Source: Ettlia oleoabundans
Taxonomy: Eukaryota > Chlorophyta > Chlorophyceae > Chlamydomonadales
Length of the DNA: 11,969 bases
Assembly: GCA_019693395.1 (NCBI GenBank)
Contig: JAAMXP010004417.1
Coordinates: 1-11,969 of the forward strand
Direction: 5' to 3'
Below, piece by piece: positions 8,101 to 11,969 of this stretch. Numbering within the stretch: position 1 is the first letter of the stretch; each line of letters opens with the position of its first letter. The notes beneath the pieces were generated by a model. It saw only the letters and a program-made list of their open reading frames with translations. It made no database searches and was not told the DNA's origin. A program made the translations under genes and the position numbers.

Positions 8101-11100
8101 ATCGGCGGCGGCGGTGCGATGTTGCTCCAGCAGATCCAGCAGCTCCTGCCGCATGCTGCTATTCCATATCGCCTGCGGCGGTTGAACATGTTATGACAGG
8201 CAGCACGATTGAATCATTACCAATGTTGCTGTTCCAAGTATAGTCTCTGGCGGAAAATTTACGGGGGAATAGGGCCATAGGACAAGGTTTGAAAGCTGCG
8301 TAGCGTTTTTGCGGTGTACAAGGGGTAAGAAAGACAAAGAAGCCGTGAGTGGAACCCCATGCGCTTCAACAGCAGGGGAGGAGAGACAGGCAGGAAGTTA
8401 TGCGACATGTATCACTGATAGGATCAAAGCGGCTATTGAAGGCGGCTTTCGGAACCTCATTTAATACACCATACATGTGTTGGACTGTGCTGCATGGTGC
8501 TGTGTTGTACTGGCCAGTACCTGTACTGCACTGTACATGACTGCAAACTATGAACATATTTGCGCGCACCTGTGGGGTTTGCACCGAGCTGTTGAGGTCC
8601 CGTAGCAGCGGCAACGGGTCAGCAGCGGCCAGCCTGGGCGCCAGCGTCACAGTCAGCAGCGCAGACAGAGCACGCTGTGCTGGAGCACAGGGGGGCGTGG
8701 GCGTGAGAGGCTGCTGCTGCTGCTGCTGCTGTTGGTGCTGCAACTCGCCGCTGGCATCAGCATTCTCCTTCTGTGTGCTTTGGGTGCTACTGTTTGCAGG
8801 AGGGAGAGGGGGGTAGCCAGCCAGGGCTGCCAGGGCCCTGACTGCCAGCTGGGCATGCAGATTCTTCGTGGCCTGCAGGCAGAGCAAGGCCGGCAAGTGT
8901 GGGCATTGGGCACGTGGGCAGTAACTCGCAGCAGCGAGCGCAATGGAATGACATGCATTCCACAGTAAGTAGAGCTATATCGAGACCAAGAGGCCGAGCC
9001 CACACAGAGGCTCGCAGCAACAAATCCACAACAGCATCCGATAAAGGTGGACAGGGCAGATGCCGCACCTGGGCGTTGCACCGGTGCAGGGGAAGGAGCA
9101 GCACGCCAGACGCGTCGTCCACGCTCGGCATTCTCTGCTGCCCTTGCTGCTGCTGCTGGCCTTGCCCATGCTGGAATATCTGCATTTGTGTGCTGCTGCC
9201 ATCACCGTCTGCCTCGGTGTGTGTGGGATCATACGAGAAGAGTAGCGGCAGCACATAGGCCAGCATGCCTCGCCCCAGCAGGAGCTCCTGCACACATGGA
9301 GACAGACAAACAGAGGAACAGTGGTCATCGTGTGGGGCGCCCTTGCATACTGCTTGAAGCGTGGGCCCAGCAGCATGCGCTGCTGCCAGCCTGGCTTCCT
9401 GCATTTAGCTGTGGTGACTCGCTGCTGGCAAAGGCCCATGCAAGCACAGCAGCCGATGACCCAATGTGTACAGCCGCGGCGGCACAGATGTAACAGGGGC
9501 CCCGGGGTTTGCATGGGACAGCGGGATGCGCTGAGCACCGCGCCTGGCTTGCCTGCAGCTGGGTGCTTGCGCAGCAGCGCGCCAGGCACAGAAGCGCCGC
9601 CTCTACAGCGGCCGGCGCACGCTGCAGCCCGCAGCACCGGACTGCAGGCAAGGGACGCCCGTGCGCGCATGTCAGACATAAGGGCTTCAAGGTAAAACAT
9701 GGAGTACGCCGCACGGAGGCAGCTTGCACTCCCTCAAGTTGCAGGAGGAAGGAGTGTTCAAACACCGCAAACATGAGGGGTAAGCAGTGTCCGCCACAAG
9801 CCACCAGGGGTCCAGAGCAAGCAGCAAGCCACACTAACACATCAGGCACTAAGGCATCCACCCACCCACAACCCACCAATGTCGGACAGCAGCTGCTGAG
9901 TGTGTGCCAGCTCAACACGCGCATTCTCAAAGGCAGCCATCACGGCTAAGGCGCGGAGAGCGTGTGTAGCAATTGCAGCAGCGGGCTGGTGCGGTGAAGC
10001 ATCAGGTGGCAACACTGCAGGCATAGAAAGAGGCAAGGGGTGGCATCAGTTGTTCACCAGTTGACACAACCAGGTGATCCACCCACCCACTAAACCACCC
10101 ACCATGCGCTGCCCAGCCAATGCGGCCCGTCCGGCACCCATCCACTTACCGGCCACGCAGCGCATGATCAGGGTCCCCAGAAGGCGCAGGCCCCCCGCCC
10201 GCGTCAGCTCCTCGCCGTTCAGTCGGGAGCAGGCGCAGGTCAGCCAGCAGAGCTCAGTGGCAGCCTGCAACACACACATGAGTGAAATATCTGTATGTGA
10301 ACTAAAGCAGCTACCACACTTGGATGTTGAATGAGGGGCAGGGAGGTGGGGCAGGCCTTGAGGCGGGGGAACTTGGCGGGCAACCGGCCAGCATCATGAC
10401 ACTGGTGGGCAGACAGAGCGGGGCATGGCACAAGTAGGAAAGAGGAGCAGAAGCAAGCAATGAGATGATTCAAGCATTGAAGCACCCACTCGTAGAGCTG
10501 CCCTGCCTGCCTGGACTGCCTGCTGGCTGCCGGCCGGCCGTGCAGTAAGTGCATCCTAGCACGGCCTACCTGCAGCAGCGGCGCTGCCTCTGCCGACAAA
10601 AAGTGGTCGCCCGCCGCATTGCCGCCTCCTGACCCAGCTTTGGCGCCATTCTGCCCGGCGGCCTCGGCGCCCTGTGGCAATGATATGGCTTGCAGGAGCA
10701 GCGGGTAGCCAGCATACCTACATCAGCGGCCGGCAGGAAGGCATGGGTGGACGATGGCTGTCCTTACAGTTGAGCTCCACACCAAGCCAGCCCCAGCTCC
10801 AGGGCCCTCCGCAGCCTGAGGACAGGTTTGCAGCAATCGAACTACCCCACCCCCACCCATCCCACGGCCCACCCACACATGCACACAAACACATAGAACC
10901 CAGTCAGTTAACAGTAAGTACAAAGCCGAAACACTCACTTGAATGGCTGCAGTACGTCTGGGTACCGCCTGAACAGCAGGCACTGCGCCTGGAGTAGGAG
11001 GCGGATGCGCCAGGGCTGCGGACCCTGGCGCCCAGCCGCACCAGCCTGCAGGCGCTCATAGGCCGCCTGCACACCCATGAACTTCTCGCGACCAGCCGGG

Positions 11101-11915
11101 TTTTTGTCGGGATGGTACTGCCGAGCCAGCCTGCAGTACAAGTTGCGGCCATGCGGAGTATTGCCGGCAGTGTAAAGGTGCATGGGAAGTTCAAAAACAG
11201 CACCATGCAAACTTGCAAAAGAAATCGCCTCTGATCGACCAAATGTCATGTACTGACTGGAGTTTTGAGCACCCATTTTCCAAACACTGACTTCTGGTCC
11301 CCATGCAGTGGACTGACAGGTGCACAGCTGCACTCAGCAGTGCAGCAACACTCATTACCACTCTGTCAGCACGGAGTCTTTATGGACAGGCATGCTGGGT
11401 GGCCAGGCAATACACCCACCCACCTGCGGTACGCCGCCTTGAGCTCCTCCTCGCTCACACTGCCATCATACTGTGGTTGCATACCCAGCACAGCACACGC
11501 ATCAATCTCACTCATTGCCAGCGGCTGTCGTGCCAGCTCAGCGCGCCACGCGTCCAGCAACGACTGCAGGCACAGCAGGGACATCATATGCAGCAGCAAT
11601 GCATCTACCTCAAACTAGCAAGTGGTCGATTGCTTGTTGAAGCCACAATAAGGGCCTTGGTTGCTGCATGTAAGCCACTATAAAGAGGCCATGGAGTATT
11701 GCATGCACATACGCCACGCACTCGAAATTGGTCTGGCTTGCGCGCCACCCATACCTCGTCCCCCCAACATCTAAAGCCCACCCACCACAACAGCCCCCCA
11801 GCACCAGCCTAGCACCCACCTGCAGCAGCTGCACGTGGTCTGCCAGGGGCCAGTCTGGGTGCCGGGTATCGTCGCACAGGTGCCGCAGGTAGTAGCGGTG
11901 CACCCACACCTCGCC
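1044..11915 (-). CDS. GRV2: RME-8/DNAJC13/GRV2-type endosomal J-domain protein, C-terminal 1590 residues, 24 exons, 5' end outside window
   Basis: In animals and plants this family sits on endosomes. Its J domain recruits Hsc70, and it works with sorting nexin/retromer and the WASH complex in endosomal sorting; Arabidopsis grv2 mutants are defective in vacuolar trafficking and shoot gravitropism. Seen here: a J domain with HPD at residues 85-87 of the rebuilt segment, the downstream family block QGPQPWR..LL..QC, two IWN-type motifs (IWN at 482-484, VWN at 863-865), three G-E-[LV]-x-V segments leading into [YF]-[LV]-R, and the C-terminal block H-D-L-F-L-P then G-V-A-G-L. Exons were joined at GT-AG or GC-AG sites where phase and recalled GRV2 alignment agreed; most joins align without a gap. 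The 24 exons total 4773 bases, exactly 1590 codons plus TGA. Length after the J domain is about 1480 residues, more than the roughly 950-1050 I recall for human and Arabidopsis; the excess is low-complexity inserts and the tail. The start codon and N-terminus lie beyond 11969. Confidence 0.93.
2333..2401 (-). CDS. GRV2: Exon W: VWGAYLGQRHDLFLPAGGS segment
   Basis: Residues 1207-1230. DVWGAYLGQRHDLFLP matches GRV2 E-V-W-S-A-Y-K-D-Q-K-H-D-L-F-L-P, a block near the C-terminus of every family member I recall. The acceptor is ATATGCAG and the donor is AGCG|GTGAGT. Confidence 0.95.
2601..2721 (-). CDS. GRV2: Exon V: VQRVLYVDVLNLLALVQQE segment
   Basis: Residues 1167-1207. DRDASVQRVLYVDVLNLLAL and PGERVRALLDAS match GRV2 E-S-E-A-S-I-G-R-V-L-A-V-E-V-L-H-A-F...C-A-K-V-R-E-I-L-D-A-S. 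The acceptor is CATGCAG and the donor is CAG|GTGCGT. Confidence 0.93.
3081..3153 (-). CDS. GRV2: Exon U: AGLVPVLLNRLDWRQQQQ segment
   Basis: Residues 1142-1166. SAGLVPVLLNRLDWRQQQQ and AQEGQE match GRV2 V-G-L-V-E-V-L-L-G-L-L-D-W-R; a Gln-rich end replaces A-G-G-R-N. The acceptor is AACCTGCAG and the donor is GAG|GTAGGG. It is one of the shortest exons, 73 bases. Confidence 0.92.
3409..3550. repeat. Perfect 71-bp tandem duplication inside an intron
   Basis: Two identical head-to-tail copies, 3409-3479 and 3480-3550, each starting TGCCTCAG and ending GTGGATCCA. No mismatch was found by eye. They lie in the 426-bp intron 3154-3579 between exons T and U, the longest intron here, and do not touch either splice site. 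The identity suggests a recent slippage or unequal-exchange event. Confidence 0.97.
3551..3577 (-). other. G-quadruplex motif next to the exon T donor
   Basis: Four GGG runs on the transcribed strand with loops of 4, 7 and 4 bases. The first run is part of the 5' splice site GTGGGT itself (intron starts at 3579). Folding could compete with U1 pairing; that is inference. Confidence 0.6.
3580..3658 (-). CDS. GRV2: Exon T: VLALETLKRALAPTNRWRD segment
   Basis: Residues 1116-1142. LALETLKR is identical to GRV2 and is followed by APTNRWRDSLVAACLR against V-A-G-N-R-A-R-D-A-L-V-A-Q-G-L-K. The acceptor is GGCCCGCAG. The donor AG|GTGGGTGGTGGG leads straight into a G-quadruplex motif. Confidence 0.93.
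4016..4153 (-). CDS. GRV2: Exon S: LLRLLHQLASSLAVAEALA segment
   Basis: Residues 1070-1116. DELSGSLLRLLHQLASSLAV then AEALARC, and VPPLLGALRW, match GRV2 C-L-R-V-L-H-Q-L-A-A-S-T-T-C-A-E-A-M-A...V-P-L-L-M-K-A-I-G-W. The acceptor is CAACTGCAG and the donor is GCAG|GTAGGT. The split codons on both sides are phase 1. Confidence 0.92.
4521..4939 (-). CDS. GRV2: Exon R: DPKAFLEGLLERYVSEV to LPLLLSAAAVALL
   Basis: Residues 930-1070. RDPKAFLEGLLERYVSEV matches GRV2 R-N-P-K-R-F-L-E-G-L-L-D-Q-Y-L-S-S. A Pro/Ser/Gly/Ala-rich insert of about 50 residues follows, including a run of six alanines after DVD. LPLLLSAAAVALLQAQPPLA and LGYVEKLVRLLATR then match the GRV2 L-P-L-L-L-S-A-A-L-V-S-L-L-R-V-H-P-A-L-A...L-G-Y-V-P-K-L-V. 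The donor is CCAG|GTGGGC. Confidence 0.93.
5087..5214 (-). CDS. GRV2: Exon Q: GELLVGGVYLRLYLKDPRY segment
   Basis: Residues 888-930. ANGVLGWQLPDGYRMRYQ, then ELQGELLVGGVYLRLYLKDP and RYPLR, match the GRV2 Q-V-G-G-I-Y-V-R-L-F-L-K-D-P-K-F-P-L-R. W-Q-L-P also resembles the W-K-L-P I recall in animal RME-8. The acceptor is AATGCAG and the donor is AG|GTGAGC. Confidence 0.94.
5404..5499 (-). CDS. GRV2: Exon P: VWN motif of the last IWN module, GC donor
   Basis: Residues 856-887. ASETPERVWNRNMQAAAAEE equals the GRV2 T-T-E-T-P-E-L-V-W-T-P-A-M; the IWN motif is V-W-N here. The exon ends CAGCAG|GCAAGT, a perfect GC-donor consensus. Reading on gives an in-frame stop at 5341-5343. The later GT at TTGAGTG|GTGACA would leave the wrong phase for exon Q. 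Confidence 0.9.
5733..5808 (-). CDS. GRV2: Exon O: LLPPGLVSAIQDGPGEAVV segment, GC donor
   Basis: Residues 830-855. The D-G-P-G-E-A-V-V run is identical to GRV2, and LLPPGLVSAI matches F-L-P-D-G-L-V-S-V-I. It ends GGCCAG|GCAAGA: a GC donor. The next exon opens ASETPERVWN, so the joined Q-A-S-E-T-P-E matches GRV2 Q-T-T-E-T-P-E. Confidence 0.93.
5949..5963. repeat. (TAG)5 microsatellite in an intron
   Basis: Five perfect TAG units on the plus strand, in the intron 5809-6059 between exons N and O. There are no nearby splice sites and no function is visible. Confidence 0.9.
6060..6171 (-). CDS. GRV2: Exon N: AAASLLARLAAHSLHGTRI segment
   Basis: Residues 793-830. VPEEEREAFEAVRVAAASLL and ARLAAHSLHGTRISLVL match the GRV2 Q-R-A-A-A-A-S-L-L-G-K-L-V-G-Q-P-M-H-G-P-R-V-A-I-T-L. 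Val 793 and Ser 830 are made from codons split at the junctions. The acceptor is TGCCGCAG and the donor is AG|GTGGGT. Confidence 0.93.
6190..6216 (+). other. G-quadruplex motif on the template strand of intron M-N
   Basis: Five GGG runs on the plus strand (GTGGGTGGGTGGGTTGGTGGG, then GGG at 6214-6216). In the transcript this is the C-rich tract upstream of the exon N acceptor at 6171, so it may simply be a pyrimidine tract. Confidence 0.6.
6405..6527 (-). CDS. GRV2: Exon M: LLHALAGTAACAWGGAAHGG segment
   Basis: Residues 752-793. LLMQALRLLHALAG, then CAWGGAAHGGTLFLLTLLLP, match GRV2 V-L-H-V-L-Y-A-L-A-S...A-W-A-A-A-K-H-G-G-V-V-Y-I-L-E-L-L-L-P, an armadillo-like helix pair. The acceptor is CACTGCAG and the donor is CAAG|GTGAGT. 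Confidence 0.93.
6874..6948 (-). CDS. GRV2: Exon L: CVEALAQDKCVAEAFWMAHR segment
   Basis: Residues 727-752. A 75-base exon reading (G)CVEALAQDKCVAEAFWMAH and RAPNT, equal in length to the GRV2 C-L-E-A-M-V-A-D...L-H-S-A-P segment. Phase 1 at both ends. The acceptor is CCCCGCAG and the donor is ACAG|GTGGGT. Confidence 0.9.
7167..7764 (-). CDS. GRV2: Exon K: GELVV..GVFVRVY module end and long Q/A-rich helical region
   Basis: Residues 528-727, the second longest exon. CLRGELVVAGVFVRVYIEQP then EFQLSDPPAFCKGLV match GRV2. Gln-rich stretches (YQQQQHK; REQRQQRQQHLLQ) come next, then a helical block ALRLVLEGAPRLLGLLATNP and VDPLLECLRSA. An Ala-rich, probably disordered stretch precedes ELALNVLLRLTAHAG, equal to GRV2 L-C-L-S-V-L-S-L-L-T-T-Y-A. 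The donor is G|GTGACC. Confidence 0.92.
8031..8172 (-). other. GRV2: IWN module 2 (first half; second half begins in exon K)
   Basis: The module starts with AIWNSSMR at residues 481-488 and continues after the intron with GELVVAGVFVRVY at 531-543 and F-Q-L-S-D-P. The same order, IWN-type motif then about 45 residues then G-E-L-x-V-x-G-V-[YF]-[LV]-R, recurs at 863-921 (exons P and Q). The second half alone is seen at the left edge of the protein segment (GEVWVHRYYLR, residues 1-11). These are the IWN repeats of RME-8. Confidence 0.85.
8032..8172 (-). CDS. GRV2: Exon J: IWN motif, GC donor
   Basis: Residues 481-527. AIWNSSMRQELLDLLEQHR matches the GRV2 I-I-W-N-S-S-T-R-A-E-L-L-K-F-V-D-Q-Q, an IWN repeat, the family hallmark. 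An Ala-rich linker leads to SSFDYQ. The exon ends CAG|GCAAGC. Joining to exon K gives SFDYQCLRGELVVAGVFVRV, gap-free against GRV2 S-F-T-Y-E-A-L-S-K-E-L-Y-V-G-N-V-Y-L-R-V, which supports the GC donor. Confidence 0.93.
8570..8872 (-). CDS. GRV2: Exon I: helical segment, polyQ tract, LRDLNSSVQTPQ
   Basis: Residues 380-480. It opens ATKNLHAQLAVRALAALAGY (GRV2 I-A-K-N-M-H-A-V-R-A-S-Q-A-L). A tract of eight glutamines is encoded by CAA plus seven CAG codons, which read as (CTG)7 at 8711-8731 on the plus strand. It closes RALSALLTVTLAPRLAA and LLRDLNSSVQTPQ, matching GRV2 L-R-A-L-L-T-P-K-L-A and K-L-N-T-N-L-E-S-P-E. The donor is CAG|GTGCGC. Confidence 0.92.
8711..8731. repeat. (CTG)7 microsatellite coding for polyglutamine
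   Basis: Seven CTG units on the plus strand read as CAG on the coding strand, and with the adjacent CAA they encode eight glutamines in exon I. Length variation between strains would be expected. Confidence 0.95.
9069..9287 (-). CDS. GRV2: Exon H: ELLLGRGMLAYVLPLLFSYDP plus Q-rich insert
   Basis: Residues 307-379. The first 22 residues match the GRV2 A-G-V-L-W-Y-L-L-P-L-L-L-Q-Y-D. A Gln/Gly-rich insert (GQGQQQQQGQQ) and a Ser/Asp stretch follow, with no clear counterpart in recalled plant sequences. The donor is CAG|GTGCGG, phase 0. Confidence 0.9.
9553..9641 (-). CDS. GRV2: Exon G: APAAVEAALLCLARCC segment, GC donor
   Basis: Residues 277-306. VRCCGLQRAPAAVEAALLCL aligns gap-free with the GRV2 V-H-C-T-E-L-E-L-V-P-A-A-V-D-A-A-L. 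It ends in CAG|GCAAGCC at base 9553. No GT donor nearby gives the right phase for the next exon, so a GC-AG intron is the best reading. Confidence 0.9.
9877..10014 (-). CDS. GRV2: Exon F: helical segment ending SDI(V)
   Basis: Residues 231-277. It starts VLPPDASPHQ and carries HALRALAVMAAFENARVEL, matching the GRV2 V-M-R-T-F-S-V-L-S-Q-F-E-S-A-R-A-E-M. The last complete codons are D-I, and the split codon G|TC makes valine, restoring the family D-I-V. The donor is G|GTGGGTTG. Confidence 0.92.
10150..10264 (-). CDS. GRV2: Exon E: ATELCWLTCACSRLNGEEL segment
   Basis: Residues 193-231. One of the best conserved parts of the family: A-A-x-E-L-x-W-L-T-C-A-x-S-x-L-N-G-E-E-L matches GRV2 without gaps, followed by GGLRLLGTLIMRCVA, an armadillo-like helix pair. 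The acceptor is GTTGCAG and the donor is G|GTAAGT, the closest to the consensus donor in this gene. Confidence 0.95.
10570..10717 (-). CDS. GRV2: Exon D: YAGYP segment with Gly/Ala-rich insert
   Basis: Residues 143-192. It opens (K)YAGYPLLLQA, equal to the GRV2 K-Y-A-G-Y-P-M-L-L, and closes FLSAEAAPLLQ, equal to F-L-S-S-D-R-A-P-L-L. Between them a Gly/Ala/Asn-rich stretch replaces a short acidic one in plants. The acceptor is GATGTAG, one of the few not ending GCAG; the donor is CAG|GTAGGC. Confidence 0.92.
10845..10874 (-). other. G-quadruplex motif, six G-runs, in intron C-D
   Basis: On the transcribed (minus) strand there are six runs of three or more G, separated by 1, 4, 2, 1 and 1 bases. 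It sits about 64 bases inside the intron 10718-10938 from the donor. This meets the usual G3+N1-7 rule with runs to spare; folding itself is not shown. Confidence 0.7.
10939..11130 (-). CDS. GRV2: Exon C: J-domain HPD half and the conserved QGPQPWR block
   Basis: Residues 79-143. RLARQYHPDKNPAGREKF gives the end of helix II, the HPD loop and the start of helix III. The HPD codons lie at 11106-11114 and are intact, so Hsp70 stimulation should be possible. The exon then reads QGPQPWRIRLLLQAQCLLFR and YPDVLQPFK, the block diagnostic of RME-8 rather than of other J proteins. The donor AA|GTGAGT splits a lysine codon. Confidence 0.96.
11046..11500 (-). other. GRV2: J domain (split by one intron)
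   Basis: The J domain covers about residues 54-107, in two exons separated by the intron 11131-11423. His, Pro and Asp at 85-87 form the motif that stimulates Hsp70 ATPase activity. Only the J domain is present among the classical DnaJ regions: there is no Gly/Phe-rich segment or zinc finger, which makes this a class III (DNAJC) protein. The intron falls six codons before HPD. Confidence 0.95.
11424..11563 (-). CDS. GRV2: Exon B: linker and first half of the J domain
   Basis: Residues 33-79. It starts SLLDAWRAELARQPLAMSE, matching the GRV2 W-R-E-E-L-x-R-R-P-M stretch, then gives J-domain helix I (ACAVLGM) and most of helix II (EEELKAAYRR). The acceptor is CTGCAG and the donor is CGCAG|GTGGGTGGG. 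The last arginine codon is split AG|G with the next exon. The loop between helix I and helix II is short compared with the insert I recall in Arabidopsis GRV2. Confidence 0.93.
11820..11915 (-). CDS. GRV2: Exon A: end of the IWN module just before the J domain
   Basis: Residues 1-32 (GEVWVHRYYLRHLCDD and on to ADHVQLLQ). They match the GRV2 stretch W-C-H-R-Y-Y-L-R-N-L-C-D almost residue for residue. The acceptor is TTTGCACAG after a C-rich tract at 11940-11969 and the donor is CAG|GTGGGT. The exon is 96 bases and phase 0 at both ends. Frame stays open upstream to the window edge, so the acceptor rests on homology and on the splice consensus. Confidence 0.9.
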
Positions 11916-11969
11916 CTGTGCAAAGCAGAGCGCAAACCAGAAATCGGGTGGGGCTGGGTGGGGCAGGGG

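Noticed and set aside
11946..11969. G-rich right edge as a regulatory element
   Set aside because: On the transcribed strand it is the C-rich tract upstream of the exon A acceptor at 11915, which explains it well enough as a pyrimidine tract.

Overview
The window looks like nuclear DNA of a green alga, most likely a chlorophycean (volvocalean or related). The evidence is a GC-rich, CAG/CTG-rich sequence, many short introns (135-426 bp), acceptors that are mostly TGCAG, candidate TGTAA polyadenylation signals, and a protein that aligns more closely, from memory, to the plant GRV2 sequence than to animal ones. No species is named, because no search was run. There are no prokaryotic features: no operon, CRISPR array or insertion sequence.

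Nearly the whole window (11915 down to 1044) is the 3' part of one gene on the minus strand. It encodes the endosomal J-domain protein RME-8, called DNAJC13 in animals and GRV2/KAM2 in Arabidopsis. I rebuilt 24 exons and 23 introns by hand. All junctions keep frame, and the exons sum to 4773 bases, that is 1590 codons plus a stop. In order the model holds: the end of an IWN module (11820-11915); the J domain with an intact HPD (about 11046-11500, split by an intron); conserved helical, armadillo-like segments (8570-11045); a second IWN module (7680-8172); a long Q/A-rich exon (7167-7764); further helical segments (5733-6948); a third IWN module (about 4900-5499); the C-terminal conserved region (2333-4939); and a last exon (1044-2128) with a few conserved residues followed by about 340 residues rich in Ala, Pro, Gln, Ser and Thr. 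The N-terminal half of the protein, including the membrane-binding end known for the family, lies beyond base 11969.

Bases 1-1043 hold the 3' untranslated region of this gene. They may also hold the last exon of a convergent plus-strand gene (about 224-372) whose product would end in a GPI-anchor-like hydrophobic tail. Bases 373-1043 show no gene that I can support.

Introns longer than 300 bases (2722-3080, 3154-3579, 3659-4015, 4154-4520, 6528-6873, 8173-8569, 10265-10569) show no nested gene or RNA. What they do hold is a perfect 71-bp tandem duplication (3409-3550), a G-quadruplex motif (3551-3577) and a 14-bp palindrome (8507-8520).

I found no new multi-gene system. The observations most worth checking are four GC-AG introns in one gene, one of them an in-frame intron without stops; the long low-complexity C-terminal tail; G-quadruplex motifs in introns; and the exact tandem duplication.
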